Of a stretch of 64,000 nt of DNA, positions 36,301 through 47,950 are shown piece by piece (within the stretch, counting starts at the first letter, position 1; each line of letters starts with the position of its first letter). The translations under genes were made by a program, and so were the position numbers. The DNA is from Rotaria sordida. Lineage: Eukaryota; Rotifera; Eurotatoria; Philodinida; Philodinidae. Below the pieces are notes generated by a model that was not told where the DNA came from, did no database searches, and was given only the letters and a program-made list of their open reading frames with translations. The DNA is taken from the NCBI GenBank assembly GCA_905250125.1, contig CAJNOL010001376.1:1-64000 (forward strand), given 5' to 3'.

Positions 36301-39300
36301 ATGTATTGGAGATGAATATTAGTCAATTTCCATTGTAATACGTCCAATGATGATTGTAAAAACATTGAATATTCAGGGCCATGGACAAATTTTTCGTCTC
36401 CTATAGAAAAATGAAAACTTTATATAAAACTCAAGTCTAACGATGGGAAGGAGCGAAATAGACTAATCTCTCTTACTTTTTCAAGTCATGTCTGCGAATA
36501 TTTGCAGTGATGGCCCTAAAATGATCTGTCAAACACTAGTAGACAGCTTTTTACCTTCTGTTTTCTACCAGATAGTCTATGCAGGGACTGCGCAACCGAG
36601 AAAGTAAGCTAACTCTTGAGTTTCGAAAATCTGGCTGACATTTTCTTTGATTTTAGCAAAATGCTTTCTTCATTTTTGAGATATGCTTGCTCCACTGCTA
36701 AGAGCCAGTTACGTCGATTTAGGAGCTTCAACATAGGAAATCTACCAAGAAAATCACAATGAAGAAGAGAAAACGATCTTTAGTTCGTACTTTCTAAGAA
36801 ATCTTCTCAAAAAAACCTATGACTGTCCCATATGGCAAAAAGTTCTTTGACCTGTCTCCTTTTTTCACCAGTACTCTTCTCCCTGGTACGAACCTTTCAT
36901 GCTGTCTATGAGTTTGAGAAATTTCAATTTTCTCTCCCTCTCCCACTTCTAAAGAACATCGAGAGTCCTAATAATATCTTCAAATTAACCCTAGATAATT
37001 CTATGGATAGATGAAAACAATATTATAGATATTTCCGAATTTCACTACTAAGATTCTCACAAGATAGTATTTTACTGATGGAGAAAGTCTAAGGTACTTT
37101 TCTCCATATATTCTTTAGAAATTGACCAGTTTGATTTGACTCTGAATCAGACGTGAATTTAAAAAGTTTCTTTGAATTATATTAATGAGTGTAAACAATA
37201 ATATATATATCCTAACAATATTAGCTTCAGTCATTATATGTATGCTATATTAATATTATTTTCTGACAGCTGGCAACAGTACACTAGAATGATTCCATTG
37301 ATACGAAATGTTTTTTCGAGACTTCATTTTTCTTTTTCTTTTCTATTTTTTTGATTTGATGAATTTTTTTTTGTTTTTGATTCAACTATTAAATTTAATC
37401 AAATACTAACCCATATTAAATTGAATAGAAGTTATATGAGGAAATAGAATATCAAATTGTTTGAGAAATAAATCAATCGATGGACATAAATTAACCTTTA
37501 AAGATTTCATATGTTGCCAATCGAAAATATTTGAATAATATCTAAAAGATGCAAAAAACAAAAAATAAATTCTATGGATCTTTACAAAACGAATCTTCTT
37601 ACTTAATACTATCAAAGAATTTCGGTTTGATCATTCCAGTTGATGATATATATTGATATGACATTATTGGATCAAAGAAACATTTCACCTTTATCCAATG
37701 ATGATCAATAAAAAATTGATGAATTTTAAATGAATTTTCTATTATTTGAATATTATTATCCGATAGTAATTCACATTTGAATAGAATATAAAAATTAAAA
37801 ATAATTAAATTTCTCGATATATCGGGCATACAATATTCATTAATAAAATTGGCATCAATAAAACAATGTCTTTTCATTAAATCTTCTTGATATGTTAAAT
37901 TTATATAGAGTCGAAGTTTTAATTTTTCAACATAATTAACATTATTAAGAATCCATTTTAAATATACAAACTCCGAATCATGAAAAATGTTACTTTTTAA
38001 AGTAAAACATTTTAGTTTTGGAATCTACAATTAACTAAATAATTACTCCAAAATATATTTTTATTTTAAAGTGAAATCTTTTTTTTTTTTCTACGGTGTA
38101 AATTGTTCAACAAGACCTAACAATTGACAAAAATAGAAATTGTAAAGCTAATCTATCCTACGCAAGACTAACATTCACTGAAATTTTTGGTTCAAATCAG
38201 ATGAAAAATAAAAAGAACTTTAATTGTTAGGATATGACTCTCTTAAAATACCTTTCAAGCATTAAAATCTTTCCCTTCCGAACAATCGCCAAATACATTA
38301 TTTTTTTTTTTCTCTAAGAAAAAAAGTGAAATGACAGACTGTCAGAATTCAAAAGATTAGTCTAGAACAGAGTTGCCAGTCTGACAGGCGTTTGTCACGC
38401 CGCCAGGCTAGATGAAGTTTTGAGACTTTAGCCTTAGTTATGATTTAATATTAATTTTTCTGCTATAAAACAAAAGATCTATTATAAAATGATACTAAAG
38501 AGTAATCAAAAAGTTTCGGCCCTCTTAGTAAATCGATGTTATTTATGACAAACTTATATATAGATAATTGATCAAACTATGTGATTATGTAGAGAAAAAA
38601 AGAGAGAACTATCTTCTGAAAAACAAGATACTTCGAAACGCTTAGGTGTAAAATAAACGTTATCGCCATTTTATTCATCTTGAGTAAATATTTTGCATCT
38701 TACATCTTTTGAGAAAAATATATATAAAAAAAAAGTAAGATGAAAATATTTACTCAAGTTGTATAAAATGACCATAACAGTTATCTTACACTTTAACGTT
38801 TGGAAATATCTTGTTTTTTAGAAGATAGATTTTTTTTTCTCTACAAAATCACATAGTTCGATCAATTATCTATATATAAGTTTGTCATAAATACCATCGA
38901 TTTACTAAGAGGGGTCGAGACTTTTTTGACTATCCTTTAACTATTAACAATTTTTTACATAAACTGTAGACTTTTAAAAAAATGAAAAAGATCTATTAGA
39001 GTAAAAGAGTGAGAAAATAAAAGAAAGATAATAGCTATAAATGACTATTTCAATAGAATAAAACAAAGTTATTATTCAGTTTAAGACAGATCTTTTTTTT
39101 TTTTCATAATCTATATGTGCTTGACAATTTGAATAGAACAATATTGCATGACAACAGTTGTGTTTTATTGTCTACTTCTGCTTCATCTATTCAGAAATCA
39201 GGTCTAAATATTTTGCCATCTATAGGGATGGGTCTTTCACTTTCTTTTCAAAAAAAAAAGAAAGAAAGAAAGGTTTTTACTTTCCTTTACTAAAATAAAG

Positions 39301-41083
39301 TTGAATTAATTATTTTATTTTGGAAAAAAAGAGCATATTCGGGATCAGCATTAAATCCTGAATATAACTATGGAGTAAAACTAGGTAAGTCTTTCCTATC
39401 GAGAATGACTTTCATTTTTCTCCTGTTGTTTTGCAGCATATGATGGACTCAAAACTATGCAAAAAATTCTGTTATCAATTCTATGGAATCATAGTTGTTC
39501 GTTAGACGAAGAATTTAATGCTGACTCCGAATGTATTCTTTTTTTTCACAAAAGAAAATAAATAATTGCACTTTCTTTTAGAAAAGGAAAGTTTTTTTCG
39601 GAAAGAAAGTAAAGATCCCATTCTTAGTTATTCGCTTCTTCTGTGGAATTATTGTTGTATTCTACTAAATGGATAAATTTATTAAAACACGAAAAAAATC
39701 TACTATGATATCTTCGCTAATAAAGAATCATCAACTATTGATTCCTATATGATAAATTGTTGCTTTTGAAAAAGTTTTAAATTGTAGAACAACAGAATTT
39801 GATAGGCTCAAGATATCAGAAACAGTAGTTGACCTGATCTGCAGACCAAGCCAAGCTCCAAACTACTCTTTGATTTTTAGTCTGGCCTGTAGATTAGGTC
39901 AGACTGGAAAAAAGTGGTCTGTTGATAGCTCTGATCTAGGACATGTGAAATGAATTTTGTAGTTTTACACAGGAATAACAATTTATTTGGAAAGATTTAC
40001 ATACGAAAAAATCTATTTCTCACTAATTAAACAATTGTTACAATATGTTTTGTTTATTTTACCTTATCATACCAATTGACAATAGTTGGCGTAAATGTTT
40101 TAACCGTCACCGGATATAACGATTGTCTAGCCAATGTATCTCGGATTATAACTGATAGAATTTCAAGAGCAGGTACATGTTCAATAATATCTTCGATAAA
40201 ATAACCATAAATAACATGAATGTGTAAACGACGAAGAGTCATACAATTAGTAACAAGTTGATTGTCGATTTGATTTGAATAAGTATGAGAAAATGATGAA
40301 GAAAGACAGTCGTGTATTTGAAAAAGAGAATTGTCTTGTGAAATATTAAGTCGAAGAGAGGTTAATTGACATTTAGATGAAAAAAGTTGACGTATGAATC
40401 CTTGACACATGATTGTCAATTTTTTAACTATGTCATTAAAAAAAAAACAAAGAACAAATCTTTAGTATTTCTTTTTTTCAACAACAAAATCTATCAGTTT
40501 CATTTGTTTTCAATTCTTAACTTCTAAGACTTTTTATGATAAAATGAATTGTTTGACGAAAAAATTTCAATTTACCTTGATCACAACCATTCTTGCCAGA
40601 TTCGTATTCATAGTAAAACATTTCAAGACTATCTTCATCAATTGTTAAGATTAATTCATCTAATTGATATTGAATAAGTAAAGATAAATTATTAATTAAG
40701 ATTTCTGATAGATAACATCGAGTTAGAATAAGTGATTTCAAATTAATAAAACAAATAAGATTTTCTTGAAAAATCCATTTAGATATAAGATCAAAAAAAA
40801 CTGATTTTGCTCCATCAATATAAATTCGTTGTATAGAAATAGAAAGAGTTGAATTAGAAATTATTGACAATAATATTGACTGATATTTATTTAAAGATAA
40901 ATCTGTTTCACTAATAATAATTCCACTTTTATTTCTATCATAATTTATTGAAAATATTGAACAAACAAGAGAATTAAATCGTTTATTAATTGACCAAAAT
41001 GATTCTATCATTTCAAACCATGTTAAATTCGATAATATATTAAGAAGAATTTCATTTGCCAAACTTTCTAATGTATTTATCAT
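33309..41083 (-). CDS. F-box protein with long introns (3' end lost in gap)
   Basis: Six exons join with matching phases: 40576-41083, 40063-40427, 37603-38024, 37411-37541, 36260-36400 and 33591-33721. They give 566 codons without a stop. The N-terminus MINTLESLANEILLNILSNL is an F-box (residues 4-45). Later exons are leucine-rich (INLKSLILTRC, QLTSLRLNIS, TLRRLHIHV, VPALEILSVII, IPKLKCFTLKS, QHMKSLKVNL, QLIYLRIEHFEWLLHIVQY). The last visible exon ends at a GTATGT donor and the next must lie in or past the gap. Introns of about 2.0, 1.0 and 2.5 kb hold transposon-like elements, unlike the compact neighbours. The frame is intact, so the gene is probably functional, as an SCF substrate adaptor with unknown target. 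The call of the last two exons rests on phase and leucine-rich character. Confidence 0.8.
35633..35730. mobile_element. 98-bp hAT-like MITE with perfect 8-bp duplication
   Basis: The ends CAAGAGAGAAACA and TGTTTCTCCCTTG are inverted. They are flanked on both sides by TATGAGCC (35625-35632 and 35731-35738). The same termini occur in the 279-bp element at 50379-50657. It lies in the 2.5 kb intron of the F-box gene. Confidence 0.8.
35734..35767. mobile_element. Right-end fragment of the TAGTGGCGGC hAT family
   Basis: GCCTCCCCAAGCC followed by CTCCGCCGCCACTA resembles the right end of the element at 44159-44325. No left end is found nearby; the 98-bp element abuts it, suggesting nesting or truncation. 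Confidence 0.5.
38493..38943. mobile_element. Palindromic TA-type MITE
   Basis: The arms of about 200 bases are inverted copies: AATCAAAAAGTTTCGGCCCT near the left end pairs with GGGGTCGAGACTTTTTTGAC near the right end, and CTTACATCTTTTGAG pairs across the centre. TA stands at both ends. The AAGTTTCG tip and TA site suggest the mariner/Tc1 group. It lies in the 2 kb intron of the F-box gene. Confidence 0.65.
39223..39626. mobile_element. hAT-like element with TAGGGATGGG end
   Basis: The left end TAGGGATGGGTCTTTCACTT and the right end AAAGATCCCATTCTTA are inverted. GAAAGAAAG and CTTTCTTT runs lie just inside both. No coding content and no convincing target duplication. Same F-box intron as the palindromic TA-type element. 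Confidence 0.5.
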
Positions 41084-43387
41084 TTTATTCTAAACAAACA
41101 AAACTCTTATTAACTTATACAAAATACATTGTTATTAATACACATATACAAATTCAACTATCCGTCTGATAGTGACGGCGTCAGGAACTTGAGCCTTTTT
41201 TTTTCAAGCAAAGCTAAACCGTTCATAGAAGAGCTAAGTTCTCTCTCCATAAAGACTATCAGTTACCATTCATCTATCTTTCTTTGTCGCTTGCTTTAGT
41301 TAATAATTATTTTTAGAACCTAAGTTTTTGAAAAAATGAATATCGAAAAGAAAACTCAATGAAACGAAATTCCACTTTTCTTAACAAATCAATCGAACAT
41401 AAAAAATCTCGTTGGATAAAAGTTTACTTTAGAAAACAAAAAGTTTGGTTATATATTCAATTGTCGAATCTTCTTCCAATAAGTCTGTTAAAATCAGATT
41501 GTTTTCTACAAACTCATGTGTATTATGAAAGATAAAGTTTTGGCATATTTTTCTATGAGAAAAAGTCAAATCTGACGATTTATCGAACTATTCGATTTTT
41601 TAATTGGCCTACTCAATGTGTTGAATGAAAGAAGAAAAATTTGCTACAATAACTAAACGACTGAATAGTAAAGCTATTGTTGTTAGGAATCTGAAAAACG
41701 ATATTTTTCAGACCAAGTATCAATACAAAATTTTCTTTAGTTTCGATCTTGATTAGAACTAATAAAATGTACCATTTTCACATATATAAAAACGTTAAAT
41801 TGATTCTTTTCTGAAATTAAACGCATCCTATATATATATCGGCTGATCTAATACGGCTTGAGGATGAAAGAAATAAATTTCTATGATATGAATAACTAAG
41901 ACTTCTATTTTTAGGATTAGTTTCGGATCTTTTTTGGGAAGATTAAGCCTAAATTTTACTGTTTTTTTTTTCTACTGTCAACGAATAGCAAAGTTTTCTC
42001 AAATATCCATAAGTAAAACAATAAAACTAAACAGTTGACACTAAAAACCTAGCAGAACAATGGTAAAAACTTGTACATACAAGCGAGTGTCTAACCTACT
42101 GTCGAAGCAAATCTATGTATATTATGTTTTTCCTACTCGAGAAACCACTAAAGTTTTCAAAAATGTCGATTTTTACAAATACGTAATAAAGCTTGATCAC
42201 CACCAGTATGAATAAGTTTTAATCTCGGCAGGATCGCAACCATTTTGAAGATCCCTAATTGTTGCACACCATGTAATCAACCGCCTTCATAAATACCAAA
42301 AGTAGACAAGTGTCTTCTTTACACTGTTAGGCAACTAGAAACTTTTTCGAGTACGAGTATTGGCCCATCATTCCAGTACAAATACGAATACCATTCATTA
42401 GCGGATGAGTAGTACTAAATAGTTGCAGATCCTTCCAACTGTGGTCTCACTAAGTAGTCTATGCTCATATATCGATGAATCATCAAATCAATGTCGAAAT
42501 GCACTACCTAGTTTTTGTGCAGGAGCAAAAGATAGAAATACGATAAAAATATTTTAAAATAAATTCTCTTTCAAACTGCGTTTTTGTTTTTTCGATAAAA
42601 TTAGACTCGCGCAGTTGAGGGCGCTACAGTACAGCGTTAGCTCAACATGAAATACATATAAGAACTATGCAACGTTAGATGTCGCATAAAAGCCGTCATA
42701 ATTTTCGTCTATAACTCCGCACTTTTAGTTGGACAGAGGAAATTAATAGCGTCAATAGTCGATATTAATCTTTAACTTTACTTATTATAAAAATGAGCTC
42801 TTAAAAGTGAGTCTCACCAAAGTGCATTAGTGGATATCGTGTTCAACATTGATTGGCTTTTCTGATATGCTTTTTTTCACCAGCACACGTACTAAAGGTG
42901 CGGATCCAAAGTTTTATTTTTTTTTCTCTCATTGAAGATCGGGTTCAACTGTAGAAATATAGCTTCTATCGAGTTTCTATCAACAGCTAACTCGTACCAG
43001 ATATTGTTTTACCTGTTTGAGAATTTTTTCATAAGATAAAAAAATAACAATATATTGATGCAATGATATAATAATCAATATTCAACACATAAGATATAGT
43101 TGTCTATTTATAATGAACGAGAAAACAAAAAGACGAGTATATCTTTCTTTCTTTCTTTCTTTTTCTTCGAGAGTGAACAAATTTGACGAAATCAAACTCT
43201 ATACGGCGAATATAATGGTCGTATGAAGTGAACCAAAGTGTAGTCCATGTCCATATTATACCATTATGTGTATATATATATATTATAGAGCGACCGATAG
43301 CTGTTGCTATGCATCAATCATGAGTTGTGTCTAAATTCTAAATGAACTTCTTCAACACCTTTTCGTTCATCGAATTTCAAGAGAACA
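41084..43387. other. Intergenic, no gene called
   Basis: A minus-strand piece near 42180-42300 (IFKMVAILPRLKLIHTGGDQ) looks faintly protein-like but carries a nearby stop. A TCTT microsatellite lies at about 43142-43165. Otherwise AT-rich and featureless. Confidence 0.35.
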
Positions 43388-43950
43388 CAAGACATTTCTG
43401 AGTTCTACCTGTAACATCATAATTATATGCTTCTCGTTCTTCACGAGTTCTTTTTTGTAAACGTTCTTGATGTACACGATAAACAGTCGCTCTATGAGCA
43501 AACTGTTGTTTTATCAAAGACCGAATCGGTTCTCTAATTGGACGGCAAATTTTATTGCCACGAACATGCATAATTGTTCTATTGGTAACAATCATATGAC
43601 CACCGCCGTTGTTCATAATAATCAAAGAACATGCAAATGGACAAATAGGACGACCAGCACAATAGAGAATACATCGTAATAATTGATTATGATCACCAGT
43701 TTATACACCGAAACTACAATTTCTAACACATAAACCACAATACTTGTTAAATTTCTTGATATATGGCAAAAGAATATACAAGTATTCTACATATCCACCC
43801 TTGATTGTTTTTGTTTCTGTTGGGATGAATCAAATGGAATACCTAAAAATGTTGGAAAAAATAATGCTGACAATAGTATGACTTCACCAAATTTATAGCG
43901 AATTTGTTTTCGCTATCAAAATAAAAATGACTTTATCGGTAATTTGGTAT
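43388..43950 (-). pseudogene. Cys-rich coding relic, family not recognised
   Basis: On the minus strand an exon-like piece begins after a TTTGATAG acceptor near 43918 (KQIRYKFGEVILLSALFFP). After a one-base shift it continues GGYVEYLYILLPYIKKF and YCGLCVRNCSFG, then hits TAA at 43701-43703. The same frame continues past the stop: LLRCILYCAGRPICPFACSL, NNGGGHMIVTNRTIMHVRG, and a basic helix (HQERLQKRTREEREAYNY) ending at a GTAGAA donor. The spaced cysteines suggest a zinc-binding protein. The frameshift and stop argue for a pseudogene, or assembly errors. It could be the far 3' part of the USP relic upstream or a separate gene. Confidence 0.45.
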
Positions 43951-44158
43951 AATAAACTTTTATTTTCTTATATTACAATCAGTCCTTTTCAACCAAATTC
44001 GTCTTATTAGATGGAAACTATTTTTAATTGTTTTGCTTTCTTGTTTATACTGCATTTTATCTTTTAAAAACAAGATAACAGGTGAACTTAGAGCACGTAG
44101 ATAATTGATTTAATATATTAAATACCGCAAAAGTTTGTTAATATGTATTCGTATTACC

Positions 44159-44325
44159 TAGTGGCGGCGCTAAGGGGAGGCTAAAGGGGGCTGAGCCCTC
44201 CTAGAATTTGTTTCAGCCTCCCCAGAATTTTTTAAAATTACTGCATAAAATCAATGATCTCTCCTATTTGGAGAATTTAGGGGAGGCTCAGCCTCCCCAA
44301 ACGGAAAATTCTGGTGCCGCCGCTA
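44159..44325. mobile_element. hAT MITE at a splice donor, perfect 8-bp duplication
   Basis: The ends TAGTGGCGGCGCTA and GTGCCGCCGCTA are inverted. GTATTACC stands on both sides (44151-44158 and 44326-44333). GGGGAGGCTCAGCCTCCCC near the right end is an internal palindrome. On the minus strand the duplicated word reads GGTAATAC, which contains the GTAAT splice donor of the last clear USP exon, so the insertion duplicated that donor. Confidence 0.85.
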
Positions 44326-46260
44326 GTATTACCTGGTGTATCAGCAACCTTGTCCACCATACTACTTGTTGTTTTAGCTTGCTTTGAAAAAAATATTTGT
44401 TTTGGTGATTTATCATCAACTTCGCTAGATAAACCCATTGCTTTAAATACACGAGCAGTTTTCTTGTTAATTTTTGTTGTTCGAATTGATTTCAGTTTTA
44501 CCAAGTCCACTAATTGTAATTTGAATTGATATGATGATGGTAACTGTATGTTAAAATTGTTATCATCTTGTGAATCTTCAATACTAATGTTTGGTGGTGA
44601 ACCTGAAATAATATATTTTAATATTAAATAAAAATTCTACATAAGAATCCCAAATTAAAACAGAACTAGGTCTAATATTGAAAAAAGTCTTTTCCTGTCT
44701 TAATTATGAATGACTCAGTTTATATCACATTGAACTGGATGACAATAAGTTGCTCATTAGAAATACAATAGAATCTTGAATGATAACCAATTAAAATTAA
44801 TTAGTACTAACCAATATTAATGTTGGAATTCGAACATGGTTGAGATTGTATTGAATTAATAGATAATTTAACGGAGTCGTTATTAAATAAAACACGTTTC
44901 TTTTGTTGTGATGGAATGTTCTGTGATTGAGATGTTAAAGGTGAATTTGGTGTATCTGATGAAATCCAATTACCTATAATATCAGCAATTTCTTTGCGGT
45001 GTAAATGTTTAAATTCTTACTCGGATATTTTTCATTACGATCCATATTTGATATAAATTCTATTTGGCTTTCCGTTTGAAACTCAATTGGTTCTGGAGAA
45101 TTGTTTGGAAATAATTAAGTTTTCAATGGAGAGAGGTCTTTCTGACGAAGTGAATGACTATGAATAATTTCTAAAATCGAGAAAAATAAGCATCAGAAAT
45201 ATCTGTGAAATTAAATTTATTTTCATGTATGCTTGATGAACATATGTTCAAAATAGAACTCTCTGCTCTACCATCTTGTTTCGACGAGTCATCTTCAACA
45301 GAACCAGATATATTCAATAAAACATTTGCGCGAGTCTGAAAAAAAAATAAATTATATAAATAAAGATAAAGTCGAAGTTTTTACCGTTGTACGATCTTCA
45401 ATATTTGTATATGCTCTATCATCAGGACGTATAGGAGTGGATGAAAATAATAGACGAGATGATTCTTTACAAGCTGTATAAACTTCTGTTTGACGTAAAA
45501 TTACTTCGTTTTTAGCTAATTTACTGTAACATAAAATATAAGCATCATTATCATCAAGTACATTATTTAAATTAGTTTTTGTAATTGATGCATCATCGGC
45601 TTTGTACCATAAATGATCAAGTGATCGAATATATGAAAAAATATGACTACTATCCACGGTTTCACCAAAATGTACTACCACAGCATTTAATTGATAGATA
45701 AATTCATTAAATTTATGGTTTTCTTTATTAGATTGTAGAGCTTCTGAAGTTATAAATGATGAAAGATCAAGCAATTCTGGATACGAAATCAATTGTTTTA
45801 TTTTACGAACGACTTTAACCTTTTTATCGTAAACAAATCGTTTGAGGCGAATAAAAATAACTGGTGATGCATCAATAAGTTTTGTTGATTGTAATGCTAA
45901 AACTTTTGTTCGACACTTCGAACAAAAAAACATATCATCACCTGCTAATTCTTCTACTGAACAGAATGTATCAAGACCTTGTTGAAGATTAAAATAAGAA
46001 TTTATTGAAATAGACCAAATGCTTTCATAATTTTGTTTACTAGTTTCAGTCAAACATATTCTTCATTTAATTGATGTTTCTATGTTAATACCAAAAATAG
46101 TATGAATTGGAGTAGATAAATATGTGGCATATGATGATGAATAAACAGGTGAAAGATATTGTATCAGATGATTGAGAAGAACAATTAAAAATTCTGATGG
46201 ATCTTCTTGACAACCAGGTATAAAGTTTGAAGATATTTTTGTAATTTGTCGAGCCATAGA

Positions 46261-46532
46261 TACCCAGGACGAACAATCCGACTAACGGATCCATAGTATT
46301 GGAATCCGATAGGATACTATAGGAATCTCGTCGGAATCCGACTGCTGGAGTTCCTATCGAATCCGACTGTTGAATTTGATCGGATCTCTGTCGGATCCGA
46401 TCGGATGTCTCTCGGATTCCAACACTAGGATTTGTTCGTCGGATCGTGACTCGGATTCCGAGCGGATTTTGTAGGACTCGTTGAATCCTATAAAATACCA
46501 TCGGATCCGTGCCGGATTGATTGACCTGGGTA
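46261..46532. mobile_element. TA-flanked TIR element inside USP exon
   Basis: TACCCAGGACGAACAATCCG on the left and its imperfect complement ending CCTGGGTA on the right form terminal repeats of about 22 bases. The interior is made of repeated CGGATCCGA-like words. Assuming one TA is the duplicated target, removing 270 bases restores the USP frame exactly (SQASAV joined to SMARQI). That shows the insertion site and a TA target, as in mariner/Tc1-type elements. No splice signals flank it, so it would not be removed as an intron. Confidence 0.8.
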
Positions 46533-46869
46533 CAGCTGATGCTTGGGACAATTCGGAAAATGAATCACACGAATTGTGAAAATTTCGATGAATATTTTTG
46601 ATAATTAAACGAAGAAGACAACAAGAACAAAATTCATCATTTGTTGTTAATGTACCTAGAAAATGACAAATGACTTTAATATGATATTCTTCACATATTG
46701 ATAATAAGATTTCTGTTGAAAAAAAAACTAGAATGAAAGAATGACAATAGTTCCTGAAAGGTTCACCTTATATTATTACATGACTTTCTTTGATATCATG
46801 ACCAGCATGTCTCTCTCTAAATAATCTGTGATTGTTTTTTCAACATATCGAACCCTTGTCATCGTCTTC

Positions 46870-47950
46870 TCCTGGATTAATGTAATATACACTTTCTAAA
46901 CAATCAATATGTTCTAATAAGTATTCTAATTGACAAATTCACGCTCTATCAAAGACATTCGTCTGTTAAATTAGTTTAATTGTAAAGCAGTCATGTCATT
47001 GTTTTTTAATTTCTTTTGATGTCATTTCAATCGTAGAAAAAAACGATTGAAGTTTTACTTTATACAACATGTCTCATTCGATGTATGTTCATCATCAAAT
47101 TATTTCTCCTTACTTCTATCGTTTTATTTAAGACGGACGTGCTCGTATTTTTTTTTTCGTTTCGTAGCAAAATAATGAAAGCCATATACATGTAGTATTT
47201 TTATTGGCTATCAGTGAAAAGTAAAGAAGTTAATGTGTTTTTCTTTTCTTGATGATTTTTACGCGTCTGATCAAGTAAAAATGCTCACCTAAGTTTTTTA
47301 TTGTTTTCTGATAGAAACAAGTTAGACATTCATAAGAAGCAGCATATATAACAGGATCATGAACATGGATACAATTAATCTTTATCCTACTCAAACTCAA
47401 AAGAATAAGTATTAGTTACTCTGGATGCAAAATTTAATAACGTGTCAACAGAAAATAAATGAAATACTATCTTATTCCTAATAGCAGAAAAAAATCATAA
47501 TAGATTGAAACAATATTCGAATTAATCTAAACCTGGTGAAAAATAAGCCAACTTAAACAACAGCAGGAATCATGCTCCATTTTTTAGAAAATCAAAGGTT
47601 AGTTGAACAACTGTTAAGAGAAGAATATTCTTATATTATGCAAAAGAAAATATATATCAGTATAGGTTTATATGTATATGGCTCTCGTCATTTTTCTATG
47701 AAACAAAAAAAAACATACGCATACGTTTGTCTTGAATAAAATGATAGAATTAACAAGAAAAACTTAATCATTTTCTTTTATGATTGAAATGACATCAAAA
47801 GCAATTGAAAAATAATGATATAATTGCTCTACAATTAAACCAATTTAACATACAAATGTCTTTTACAATGTATGAATATATGTCAATTAGCGTGCCTATT
47901 AGAACATATCGATTGTTTACAAAATACACAATGTATTAATAATTTAGACA
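46870..47950. repeat. Imperfect inverted duplication with coding-like arms
   Basis: 46876-47060 and 47770-47945 are inverted copies within the long USP intron. Shared words include AACAATC(A/G)ATATGTTCTAATA and TTTTGATGTCATTTCAATC. Each arm has a coding-like frame pointing outward from the centre: CQLEYLLEHIDCLESVYYIN on the minus strand at the left, and CQLACLLEHIDCLQNTQCIN on the plus strand at the right. The right one continues RDRKRLNELEELKR to a stop at about 48042. I do not recognise the family. Confidence 0.6.

Noticed and set aside
46063-46065. In-frame TGA taken as selenocysteine or a recoded codon
   Set aside because: The expected residue is a zinc-finger Cys in a gene already broken by an insertion and other stops, and other genes in the window use TGA as a normal stop. 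No selenocysteine insertion element was seen.
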